In this document: positions 35,400 through 46,190 of the stretch, piece after piece | Numbering within the stretch: the first letter of the stretch is position 1 | Layout of the letters: every line of letters starts with the position of its first letter | Assembly (NCBI RefSeq): GCF_902686445.1 | Contig: NC_062219.1 | Location: 143,512,057 to 143,576,056 of the forward strand | DNA from: Sciurus carolinensis | Taxonomy: Eukaryota; Chordata; Mammalia; Rodentia; Sciuridae | Length of the DNA: 64,000 bases | Direction: 5' to 3' | Program-made: the position numbers and the translations under genes | Notes under the pieces: model-generated | The model's input: only the letters and a program-made list of their open reading frames with translations | Told to the model about the DNA's origin: nothing | The model's database searches: none

Positions 35400-36165
35400 A
35401 CAGGCAATCTATGCCTTTTTGCTGCTTCCAAAAGTATTTTAAAATAGACCTTCATACAACCACTTTGGCAGACAGTGTTTCTTACAGAGCCAAACATAGT
35501 CTTACCATATTATCCAGCAGGTATCTCTCAGGTTTTTATCAAAATGAGCTGAAAATTTATGTCCACATTAAAAACCTACATGCAAATGTTTGTGGAAACT
35601 TTATTTATAATCTCTAAAAATCAGAAGCAACCAAGATATCCTTTAGTAGGTAAATGAGAAAACAAATATAGTACCTTCAAACAACCTTGAAACGTTTTCA
35701 GCATTAAAAAAACAATAAGTGATCAAGTCATGAAAAGACATTAAGAAATCTTAAATCAATGCTGCTACTTGAAAGGAGAAGATCTGAAAAAGTTACATGC
35801 TACAGTATTCTGACTGTATGATACTCTAGAAATGGCAAAACTAAGGAGACATTAAATAGATAAGCAGTTGTAGGGGTTCAGTGGAGAGAGGGCTGTGTTG
35901 TGGGTGGGGCACCGAGGAATTTTAGGGTAGTGAGACTACTCTGTGGTCAACTGTCATGATACAGTTGTCAAAACCCAGAGAACATACACCGAGTGAACCC
36001 GAAGGTCCACTATGGATTTTCGTTAATAGTCATGCTAATCTTTGCTTATTACCTTTAATAATTTAATGATACAAAATGTTAATAATAAAGGAGATATATG
36101 GGAACTTCCTGGACTTGCTGCTCAATTTTTCCTTAAAGCTAAAACTGCTGTAAAAATTTTAAAAT
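35400..36165 (+). mobile_element. Old L1 (L1M-type) 3' end, sense
   Basis: CATGCAAATGTTTGTGGAAA, CTTTATTTATAATCTC, GAAGCAACCAAGATATCC, GTATGATACTCTAGAAATGG, and finally TTGTCAAAACCCAGAGAAC follow the terminal L1M sequence in order. Diverged and non-functional. Confidence 0.8.
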
Positions 36166-36769
36166 GTCACAGGAAAAAATACTTCCCACATTTTATGCCA
36201 TTACATTCTCAAGACATTTGGAGACCCGTATTTTCCCCTGATTCCTGTCACCTTGTTTTGTTTTTTAAGTCTTCTTTTTATTGTGTAACTATCTATTGGC
36301 AGAATGTGCCTTATTTCCTTTCCCCTAAGTCAAGGAGATAATAATGTGGATTTCATGAAATTGAGGAAGTTGATTCTTTGATTAAAATATTTCTGAATTT
36401 ATTACAAATGAAGAGCAGAATAGGTTGAAAAATTCACACTGCATAATGTCATTCTTAAAGAATTTGATCAACATACATCCAGTTTTGGCAACTAGCCACT
36501 GGGGACTTTTGAAATGACCCAGTTTGTAAAATGTTCTAACTTCTTTTCTGGGATGAAGATGGCAGTAAAGACTATAATAGAATGATTTCTTTTCTTTAAT
36601 AAGATGCCATTTGAAAAGACTTGAAAGTAGTCTCAAGATCATTCTGAAAGTGGATTTGTAAGATTGCTACTCAGATTTTTTTGTTGTAAACTTAGGTTTT
36701 CTAATACCTAAAATTGATGGTCAGTGAAACAGAAACTTCTATTTATAATAGTGTACTCTATCGTATAGC
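36166..36769. other. Anonymous DNA
   Basis: No gene or clear repeat seen; frames at 36042-36341 and 36382-36642 have no domain. Confidence 0.5.
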
Positions 36770-36905
36770 CCTTTTAATTTGCACAGGTACTTTTCATATA
36801 TTATCTAATTTAATATTCACAGTCATCCTGGGAAGACTATAGAGCAGATGTTAACTTCTAAATAAATAGTCACAGCTCTGCAAAATAAGAATACTTTCCT
36901 AAGTT
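36770..36905 (+). repeat. MIR SINE fragment
   Basis: TTTCATATATTATCTAATTT, AATATTCACAGTCATCC and AGATGTTAACTTCTAA follow the MIR core (attatctcatttaatcctcacaac). Confidence 0.6.
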
Positions 36906-37797
36906 TTTCTCTAGTTTCTCTCTTGTAATCATGAATTGGTGAATCTGTTGCCCTTAGAAATCAACTGAGGTAGGTGATCCTGTCTATTCATAAATCTATC
37001 AAAAATAATTTCTCTAGGAACTCTTAGCCCAACATCATTATGAAGATTTCTTAAAATGAATGCATCCTATTCTTTTTCTGTCTTTTATAAAAATCAAGTG
37101 ACTGAATAGAAAAAAGACTTTATTTCTCTTAAATCATATTAGAGATGAGAATAATATTCAATAAAAGTAGAAATAATGACATCATCAGAAACAGGCATCT
37201 CCAAAAATAAAGTGTAGACTCTTACACCGAACACAGTCTTGCCCTTCGTGCGGTTTTCCGTCTTGGACATGAAGAGGAATGTGTGCTGTTCTGTATGCAT
37301 CCAGGCATTCCTGTGTTCTTATGGGGAGCCCGTGGCTCAGGAACAGATCTAACTGAGTACTGGTTAGGTTTCCCTAGAGGGTGCTCCCTGTAACCTACAC
37401 GTTGGGTTCACTTCTAGAAGCGAGACTGGACAATGTGTTTTCCGTTGGGGCTGCCCGTGAACTGGTATCAGAATTGGACAGGCAGATCTCATACCTACAG
37501 CGATGGAGTGACCACACCAATGAGATCTGCTTTTTAAGTGACCACCAAACCTCCCATGGCTTTGGATTTTGGACTTCTCCAAAGGGAAACTCAACCTGAG
37601 TCTTCCAGAGTGGGGCTCTCCTAGATTACACTTGTTTCGATGTGGATTTAGGCCCTGACCAGACAGAAAGGGAGTGGATTCGCTCTTGGATATTCATCTC
37701 AGGTGTTTGTTTTTCTGATCTACTTTAGCGAGTGTGTTCCTTCTCATAGTGTGGACCCTTTGATGTATAATTAGACCTACATGTTAAAAGTACAGAT
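36906..37797. other. Anonymous DNA
   Basis: No gene seen. Opposed small frames at 37364-37599 have no recognisable domain. Confidence 0.5.
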
Positions 37798-37824
37798 TTT
37801 TAATGCAAAATATTTGCATTAAAA
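37798..37824. repeat. 12-bp palindrome with octamer-like half sites
   Basis: TTTTAATGCAAA (37798-37809) and its exact reverse complement TTTGCATTAAAA (37813-37824) flank a 3-base loop. Each half holds an ATGCAAA-type POU octamer core in inverted orientation. Binding is an inference; in AT-rich DNA this may be chance. Confidence 0.85.
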
Positions 37825-40800
37825 GTTGCATTATAAATATCAATCTTGCTCTCTCTTCTCTCTCCTGATTCATTTCAAATAGGAAGAGAAAACAAAATGT
37901 CTGGTCATTAACTCCTCTTTATAGGCAGTGTCAAATTATGTATTTCCACAAATGAAAATATTACAATGCCATAAAATGCCATAGAGTTTAACATTTTGTT
38001 GGTCAAAATTTTCTGTGGTTTATTAAACTTGTGAAACTACTTTCTTCCACCTTAGTCATTTACCTGTTTGTGATGCATTGATTTCAGTAAGCATCTCTTG
38101 AAATACCCAAGAACATTCTGTACTGTTGCCCTTCCAGAAATGCTGAAGTCTCTCCCAGTCATCCTAGGCCTTCCTAGCTTGAAGGGTTCATTTTTTCAAG
38201 GCCCCAGAGGACCATGGAACCCTCTGCTTGAAGACAGAGAAAGCTGCTGGTCTTTGAAAGGAAACTCTGGGACTACAGCAAGGGTGCCCATGTATTGGAG
38301 AGGTTGGGGTGCTGCCATCATCCCGGGGTTCCTGCTCTTAAGGTGCTGAGAGGTCAGTGGAGAAGAAAGACACAGTCCCTACTAAGTCCTGCACAAGGGA
38401 CACAATCATTGTCACTTCCCAAAGTGATGTCAACATACAACGCAGAGGAGGAACTTGGGTGGGATGGGATGGAGGCGACATTTTTCATCTTGAGAAATTT
38501 GGGTCTGCCTTCTTGACAAGTAAAATCAGTGCTAGAAACGCCAATAAATAAATTCCTGTGATCAGAAAGAAGCGAGAGTACAGCTCTCCACGTATACATT
38601 CCCTAATGGATACTCCTAAGAAAGATTTCCTTACACCATACAAATAAACAAAAACTCATGCAACATGGCGGGCCTCTGGGTGGCGCCCATATCTCTAGAG
38701 GCCCTCTTGACAGAGGACTTACCTGGGACTGAGTCGCTGTTGTGGGGAATAGAAAGGGTGAATTCCTATTACAGGTGTTTTCACATTTTGCCTTAATGAT
38801 GCCATTACAGATACTGAGCATTGGGATTACAGTTTGGGAGTCCACAGCCCTCTGGGGTTATTATTCAACCCAATTTCTAAAAAGTACTGAGCAGCTATGT
38901 GTCAGGGATGTTACTCCCAAATAGCAAAGAGCAGCACACAGACCCTTGGGAGATGAGGTGGTATTTGTCTCATTACATTAGGAAAAGAAGAATGCTTTAG
39001 TTAGTCCCCATAGTCCGATTCGGAAAGATAGAATTTTCTCCAGTAACACTAGCTATAATGAATAAAAATGGAAGCAAGGATACATTTATGGCACCTTTCC
39101 CTAGAAGTGACCCTGTCTGGTGTTTATCAGAAACTCCTGCCAAGAGATTGCATCATCCATGGGAGGAGAGGGAGCATGGTGCACAGTATCTGTCTTCAAG
39201 TTAAAAATTTACTCAGAAACAGAGGCCATTTATTCAGTGCCACTCCAAAGAACCAAAATTTAGTGTAAGGAAGTCCTCTCTAAAAATTAGAGTTGCTTAA
39301 AATGGGAGGAGAGTCCCTATGTTTGGAGGCACCACGCTGCAAGGTCTCATCTCTCCAGAATGATGAATGATAGGTAGAAGAGGCTGGTGACTTGGTTTGG
39401 ATATAAATCTAGAGCAGACAGTATCTAAATTTGCTTTGAATTTTGACATCCTGAGATGCAATAGAAAAGTAACCACAGGTATAATAAACTCCACATAGAA
39501 TACATTAAAAGTAGTATCATACATTTCCCCAGCCTAATAGTTAGAGATGTCAAGAAAAGCACATGGAACAGGTGCAATATTTCCAGGATCTTCCCCCCTA
39601 CCAATTTTCCAAAGAAAATATATATAGGTAGGTGGGCATCTACACATATTAAGCAACTCAGTGCTAAGAGCCACACTCATTTTATGGTTAATGTGTTTTT
39701 GGAAACTTCCATAAGAATTCTCTATGAGACATTCTGGAAATAATAGAGCAGACACACTTGAAATAAGAGACTTTAAACTGTGCATCTGTCACAAATCTGG
39801 AAAATGCTATAAATCTGTTTTCTCCCTCTATAAGAGGAAAACTACTGGCAGATTCTGTGTGCATACCCAGATAAAAACCCCTCTTTGGTCACTTATCTGT
39901 CCCTCTGTGTAAAATTCAAGAGAATTCAGAGTTTGTGTCTATAGAGGTGTTGTTTCCAAGGAATCAGAGGTCCCCATAGGGATTCAACTGAACCAAGTCC
40001 AGTGGTCCAGTTCACTGGGTCTTTTCTTTGGTCTGCAGCACCCAGGAAGCCCTTTTACCTAAGAAGTTATTTTCTTCATATGCATCTATTTCACACACAG
40101 ATTGGTTAGCTGTTCCCAAGCAGAAGACCAGAAGTGGTTGCCTGATTAGGACTTTATGATGGGTAGAAGAAAAGCAAAGGCTACAGCAGACCATTCATTC
40201 CACCCTTGGCAATGAGCAGATCATCAAAGTGGGCCTTCTCCACTGAATGCTTCCAGTAAGGATTTGTTCAGAGATGGAGGGAGCTTTGCAGCTTGTTTCT
40301 GTTAGATGCGTCTCAACTCCTGTGAGTCCATTTTGCTCTTCTGTGACTCAGGTAAATTCACTAAGGGCCACTTTGCAACAAGAATTGATACTTACCTAAA
40401 TCTTTAGAATTGGGACCATCCATTTGAATTTCCTGGCCCTCAGCTTTTATTGGAAGTCTTTCAGAAACAATCTAAATTCATATTGTAATTTCTGGCTTAT
40501 TCCAACCCAAGTGCTTCTAGAAAGTGCGTAAACTGATACAGATTCGGTTTGGACTGTTTCATGATTGACAATAATCCTGGGCTATTACTACTTTTCCTTT
40601 ATATAATCCTGAGTCCATATGAATATTGATTCCATGACCCAGCAGGCCCACCTTCTCTTGAAGAGAAGTGCTCAGAAAGGAGACATCTCCAGGTTTCATT
40701 TTATTGGTGAGAAGTCGTCACCTGACTTTAAAATTCACATTATAAATGTTGTAGTAAACATGCCAGTGTGCTCATCCAACAAAATTCTGAACTGTGGTTG

Positions 40801-43349
40801 CTTCCAAAGGGCAAAGAAGAATGTCTGATTATGGGGAATATCTGATTATGAAAGTTCATCTTATGCTCTTTGTGGTTTTTCAGTAAAATACCTTGAAGCT
40901 TAACTTAAAAAAAAAGAAAAAAAGATCTCGAGACTTAACTTTCTAGAAACTTCATGTCCCTTCTCTACTCTAATTGTATTTCCTGTGTGTGATACTGAAA
41001 TTTCCAGACTTTTGTACTCTCTGCTTAGCATTTATCTAAGATTCTCTATTTTATATTTTACTTCTAATCAAGTCTCTCCAGGGTTATGATTTTTACTAAT
41101 TATCCCCATTAGTTTACTTGCAAAAATTTTCAGAACATTTTTTAGACTTTTCCCTGATTATGTCTTGCTTGAAAGCAGAATATTCTCAAATTAAATCCAT
41201 TTTACTTCATTAGGACTGGAGGGATATTTGCCTATCCTGATAGGCTATTTCAGGTTTAATTGGGTTACAGAGGCCCATGCAATCAAAGATTTCTGGATTC
41301 TGAACTCTGAATGTTTCCCTCTTAGAACTGTGGCTGATGTTTCCCTCCTAGAGCTGCGGCTATTTGCCAGGTCACGAAGCCACTCCAAAAGGATTGTTTA
41401 AGGCAAGACAATGTGCTTCTATGGTAGAGTGTGCAATGTGGAAAGCCCTAACATAGAAGATTGACACTTAAAACTTGACAGAAACATTCCTTTTGCAGCA
41501 AAATAAACAGTTTTCTCTTCTCCTAGATAAGATGGAGCAATTTTTGATGAATCCATATGGTTTGTTCTCTCCATAGGAAACGACTTAAGACAACAGTTTT
41601 CCAGATTTCTTCCTCCAAGTTTTCATTATCAATAAATGCTTGTGATATCAGCTGAGATTCTTTAGCCCACACATCCGGCTTGTATCTTAATTGCAATAAC
41701 TTCATGTCACAAACAGCTGATGGAGTGATGTATGGAAAGAACTTGAGTCCTTTCCTGCTCCCTCGAGCTCCCCCGCAACCCCATCCCAGCCCCCTTCTCT
41801 CCTTTCTCCCTTCCCAACCTCACGGAGCCCGGAAAGTCTTTCAACATTCCTGAAAAGTTACATAAGACACCAGAAGTAGATAACATTGTGTGTTTCAAGT
41901 TTAAAATGCTGAATGTTTATGCCTGTAGGGAGAAAAGAATGAAAGAATGTGCCTTTCAGGAATCATATCGGAGAGGCTGACAAATGCTTCCCTTGCAGGA
42001 AAAATAAGGTTTAAGGCCTTTAAATGTTCTTACTACCTGGTAAATAGCAAGTTCATAATAAGCACCTAGGAGCCCATATTGTAACCAGCAAGGATGAAAA
42101 CTCCAAATTTCGTTTGAGTTTTGATAGATTCAAGAGCATCATCTTCATCCTGAGAGCCAATCCTTTCTTAATAGAGGGAAAGAAACAGGATCTGAGTCTT
42201 GGCTCTGCCCCACAGGAAGGCTGGCCAGGTTATGTTGTGGGCATGTGGTCACCCTGTGATGTCCAGCTTGCTGATGGAGAGTCAGGGGTTCAGCTCTAAG
42301 GGTTTTATCGTAGCCACCTCTCTCGTTTGGCACCGAACAAGTTTTCTCTGACAGCAGCAGTGACAAAGCTACAATTTCGAAAAGGAGAACATTTGGTTGG
42401 AAAATGGACGCCAAGAAAGGAAGTGTCATGTGTAAACATATTTGCCCAAATCAACACACCACGCAGAATCGGTCCTTCCGAGCCTCCTGACCTTGCCCTT
42501 CCTTCCCTTCGGCGAGGTCGGCAGAGGCAGACACGCAGCCCCGTGGCCGATTCCAATACACTGCAATGGTCTCCAAGGCAACCCTAACTCGAGGTCACTT
42601 TAGTGCTGCCCGATTTCCAGGAAGCTCCTGTTGTATGTGGTCTGGCATCAGGACGGGACATTTAACCTGTGCACAGGGGAAGCCAGAAGGTTCCTACAGA
42701 ATCCACATTCTTTTGTCTGGTGGGTTGAGTCTGTGAACAAGGATTGGCCTCTAAAGTAAATATTTTCAAAAGGCTTGCTGAATGTAGACATGACCTCTGC
42801 CCAATGGCCTTACCACCCATCTAGATAAATAGCAGCAGGAGGGAGATGCGTGGTGTCTCTGCCTATCGCCTTAGAAAGGGACGCGACTCGAGAAACAGAA
42901 TCAAGGAGGAGTGGGCGATACAAGGGGCTCCGTGGGTTTCCTCCCCCATCTCTACTGGCCTCCATTCTTATCTCCTTACCATCTTGCTGACTTCATTTGT
43001 TTTACTTTTTGGTACCAGGGTTTTGCTAGGGGAAGGGTAGGAGACCACTGGGTACCACTGAAATAAATTACAGGGTCTTCACTGCGGCTCCTCTCAGCCA
43101 GTTCTTTCTTGCACACATTCTCTTTCTTGCTGTCATCCATGGTATTTGTTCTTGCAGGCATTTCTCAAAAGATGATGGAACCCTTCTAGACACCAGGTCC
43201 TGGGATAAGAATTTGGACACCAACAAACAATTAAAAAAAAAAAAAGGCAAGGTTAATACATCTGGAAGTCAAGAGGAAACAAGTGACCCAGTTCTATAGA
43301 CAAGCCAGCATAACAGCCTGGCAGGGATGAGCTTGAGCACAAGGCCACC
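37825..43349. other. Long stretch with no recognised gene or repeat
   Basis: No gene seen over about 5.5 kb. Several open frames (38098-38349 plus, 39425-39785 minus, 42145-42587 both strands) are under about 100 residues and lack known motifs. Much of it is diverged single-copy-looking DNA. A (A)9GAAAA tract occurs at about 40907-40922 and an A-rich tract at about 43231-43245. Confidence 0.45.
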
Positions 43350-43455
43350 TGGGAGGATTTTTAACCTGGTGTCAACTCTGTAGTTCAATTTCCTCCTCTG
43401 TAACATGGGGATGAAACTAGCATTTCCTCTCAAGGTCATCTAAGAATTGCATTCT
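43350..43455 (+). repeat. MIR SINE fragment
   Basis: AACTCTGTAGTTCAATTTCC, TCCTCTGTAACATGGGGATG and TCAAGGTCATCTAAGAATTG follow the MIR core. Confidence 0.6.
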
Positions 43456-43474
43456 GGCCAAAAGAGACCATGAC

Positions 43475-43672
43475 TTCCTTTTTTTCTTTTTTTTTTTTCT
43501 CTTTTTGTACCAAGGATTCCACTGATGGACATTTTATCACTGAGCTACACCCCAGACGTTTTTATTTTTTACTTTGAGACAGGATCTCACTAAAATGCTG
43601 AGGCTAGCCTCAAACTTGAGATCCTCCTGCCTCAGCCTCCTGAGCCGCTGGGATTACAGGCATGCACAACTT
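43475..43672 (-). mobile_element. Dimeric B1-like/ID-like SINE, antisense
   Basis: A T-rich end is followed by TGTACCAAGGATTCCACTG and ATCACTGAGCTACACCCCAG (ID-like half, antisense), then GAGACAGGATCTCACTAAAA, TCCTGCCTCAGCCTCCTGAG and CCGCTGGGATTACAGGCAT (B1-like half, antisense). Near full length; no confident target-site duplication found. Confidence 0.9.
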
Positions 43673-44439
43673 ATGGGTCTTCCACTTTAAACATTTGCCC
43701 AGCAGTTCAGGGAGGCTACCATTGACCCTCTGACTCACTCTCTCATTACCCTGGACTTACTGACTCCCCAGGGCTGAAGGGCTAGGTATCCTTCATAAGG
43801 ACCAGAGGCAAGTTGTGTTTTCTCCATTTGTTAGAACAGATTCTCCCTGGGGTCTCTATCACTTGGTGGGATTATGTTGGGCACAGGTGTGGCTCCCCTA
43901 TCTCACTACATGGGATCCAACTTCAGTGACACAGGTCCTGGGCAGTGTGGCTCAGTGAACCTCCATTTGTTCTACAAGCCACGAGAAAGTGAAAATTCAT
44001 TTGGCTGGTGTTGTATATCCCAATAGACCCAAGGACAAAGAGAGCAAAAGCCAGTGTCAGGTTTTCAAAGACTGTTCCTCCCCTGGTTCCATCCTGCCTT
44101 GCCACACCCAATGTGGTGGTTCCCACAAAGACCCCAATGAGGAATCTTTCAAATTCAGTTGTTTCCATACTAATGAATCAAAGAACTGCAACCAATGAAA
44201 CTCGCCCGCAGAAGTGATTACTATCACTTGACAAGAAGATCAACGTAGAACCGAGAGGCTGGGGAGGCGAAGCCAGGGCTGATGGCGTCTCATCTCAGTG
44301 ATTTCCGGCAAAGCCTACTCAAGCAGCATCCAAGTAACAGAAGCGAGAACACTCAGTGGAAAATTCCATACTTGACATTCATGACAAAGAGCCATAAGAC
44401 TAGGAAACAAGCTTCTATTAGTAAAATACACACTTTAAA
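43673..44439. other. Anonymous DNA
   Basis: No gene recognised. Overlapping frames on both strands at 43923-44217 have no domain I can name. Confidence 0.45.
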
Positions 44440-44565
44440 ACAATAATTCATAACTCTTCCAATTACCTGTGTAATAGGTGTTATTCTTCATCTTACAGAT
44501 GAGGAAATCGAGGTTTAAAGAGATTAAGGGATGTGAACAAATCATCTCAAACCAAATTTGACTCA
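44440..44565 (+). repeat. MIR SINE fragment
   Basis: GTAATAGGTGTTATTCTTCA, TCTTACAGATGAGGAAATCG and AGGTTTAAAGAGATTAAGGG follow the MIR core closely. Confidence 0.75.
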
Positions 44566-44677
44566 CTTCAGAACCTGACAACTTGGTATTTCAATAATAT
44601 CTCAAATCAGAGGTTCACTTAAGCCACGTTATGTGTTGTTTCCAAAAAAAAAAAAATGACATCCAGGGCTCTAAAGC
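44566..44677. other. Anonymous spacer with A13 run
   Basis: Short spacer; a poly-A run lies at about 44644-44656. The first target-site duplication copy of the next SINE overlaps its end. Confidence 0.5.
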
Positions 44678-44687
44678 CTTAACCACA

Positions 44688-44847
44688 GGGGCCGGGGTGG
44701 TAGCTCGGTGGTAGCTCAGTGGTAGCGTACTTGCCTAGCTACCACTGAGCTAGGCATTGGCTTCGATCCTCAGCACTACATAAAAATAAATAATAAAACA
44801 AAAGTACCGTGTCCATCTAAAACTAAGAAAAAAATTTTAAAAAAACC
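44688..44847 (+). mobile_element. ID-type SINE (tRNA-derived), sense, internally rearranged
   Basis: GGGGCCGGGGTGGTAGCTCG opens a tRNA-derived ID SINE with A-box-like TAGCTCAGTGGTAGCG; TTCGATCCTCAGCACTACAT is the B-box part, and an A-rich tail follows. Flanks CTTAACCACA (44678-44687) and CTTAACTACA (44848-44857) form the target-site duplication, 9 of 10 identical. TGGTAGCTC(G/A) is tandemly repeated and a perfect 15-bp inverted repeat (44712-44726 and 44738-44752) replaces the usual middle. Confidence 0.85.
44712..44752. repeat. 15-bp perfect inverted repeat inside the ID SINE
   Basis: TAGCTCAGTGGTAGC (44712-44726) is followed, after an 11-base loop, by its exact reverse complement GCTACCACTGAGCTA (44738-44752). 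A normal ID has no such arm, so part of the A-box region was copied back in inverted orientation. Confidence 0.9.
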
Positions 44848-44924
44848 CTTAACTACAATGTTGTGTTATCCAATATTAAGGGGGTTTTTAAAAAAGCAAA
44901 TCATACTGTATAAAGAGGTTAGCA

Positions 44925-45195
44925 GACAACCACTCCTGGCCAAATCCAGCCCTTATCCCAGGTTTGTGAATTAAACTTTATTGGAACATGCTCATTCGTT
45001 TATGCATTGTCTATGAAACAATCTGGGTATGAATGTACACAATTCGTCCAATCTCCCACTTAACCCTTATCTGTGGTTACTTCCCAACTAGAAGGGCAGA
45101 GTTGAGTAGCTGCTGCAGAAATCATATATCTTGCAAATATAAAATGATCTGGCCCTTTACAGATAAACATAAGAGGATTAGTAAAGAATGAATCT
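44925..45195. mobile_element. hAT-Charlie-type MITE
   Basis: GGCCAAATCCAGCCCTTAT, TTAAACTTTATTGGAACATG, CTCATTCGTTTATGCATTGT and GGGCAGAGTTGAGTAGCTGC, ending with ATGATCTGGCCCTTTACAG, match the familiar Charlie-derived MITE layout. A second member of the family, in the opposite direction, is at 61350-61525. Confidence 0.75.
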
Positions 45196-45654
45196 ATCCC
45201 TTACTCATGCAATATTTTACAATGTTTGTGATATTCACCATTAGACTCCTTGCAACATTAGGCATCATATAAATCAAAAGACTTGAGTCCACTTTATACA
45301 GTGGCAGGGTTATGTATATTTTATATTACTCATACTCACTTTAGTTGAACAGCACAGTTCTGTTGGCCAAAACATACTATTCCCCAAATATCCAATAAGA
45401 TACTGGATGAGATAAATAAGATATTGATATGACAATATGCTTACAATCTCCAACATAGAGTTTAAGTTGCTACAGTTAAGCATGACATACTATGAAATCA
45501 GCATTTTTTTTTCATATTTAAACATAGCATAGGTTTGGTTTTCCAATCCTCCACTTGTACAATTATAGATTTTCTTGACTTACTGTGGTTTCACAATATG
45601 CGTTTTCTCTCTCCCTATTGGCTAATGACATAGCTCTTCCATTCTCTCATCTGA
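45196..45654. other. Anonymous AT-rich DNA
   Basis: No gene or clear repeat seen. Confidence 0.5.
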
Positions 45655-46190
45655 ATCTTGAAACAACCACACAAGAAGCAGAAGAGCCTTTTCCCTCTCT
45701 CCAATACCATCCACTTTTCTGTCCCTGCCAGTGCATCCCCATTAGCTACAAAATGCTTTTATTCCTCTCATCTATAAATTTTTTTCTCATGATCAAATTT
45801 TCTATTGCCCATTTTGCTTTATCTGCATAAAGCAAAACTCCTTCAGAACTTTCTTAAATTTCTCTTCTTTTGTTCCCTTTTAAACTTTTCCATTCAAGTC
45901 TTCAACTTCCCCATCCCTCCTCCAACCCCTCTACTTAAACTATTCTTGGCAGTTACCAATGACCTTGTATATACCAATGCCAAGTCCAAATTCAAGTCTT
46001 AGTACCAAGCCACATGACCTGCTACCAGCAGCATCTTAGGGTTTATCTGTCTACTCTTCCAGACACATTTTCTCCCTTTGGTTTCCAGGGTACCACACTT
46101 TTTTGGGATGTTTGTTTTGTTGCAATTTACACCTGGAATGTTCCTGACACATGGTGGGTGCTGAGTAATTGTTTAAATAAAGGAAACTGG
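45655..46190 (+). mobile_element. L2 LINE 3' fragment, sense
   Basis: ACCCCTCTACTTAAACTATT, CAGTTACCAATGACCTTGTA, CAAGTCCAAATTCAAGTC and TTTCTCCCTTTGGTTTCCAG then GGTACCACACT follow the L2 ORF2 C-terminal region in order; the last part (GTTCCTGACACATGGTGGGT, GCTGAGTAATTG) resembles the L2/MIR shared 3' end. Ancient and dead. Confidence 0.65.

Noticed and set aside
44700..44800. Possible tRNA gene
   Set aside because: The tRNA-like boxes belong to an ID SINE with A-rich tail and target-site duplication; no cloverleaf can be drawn.
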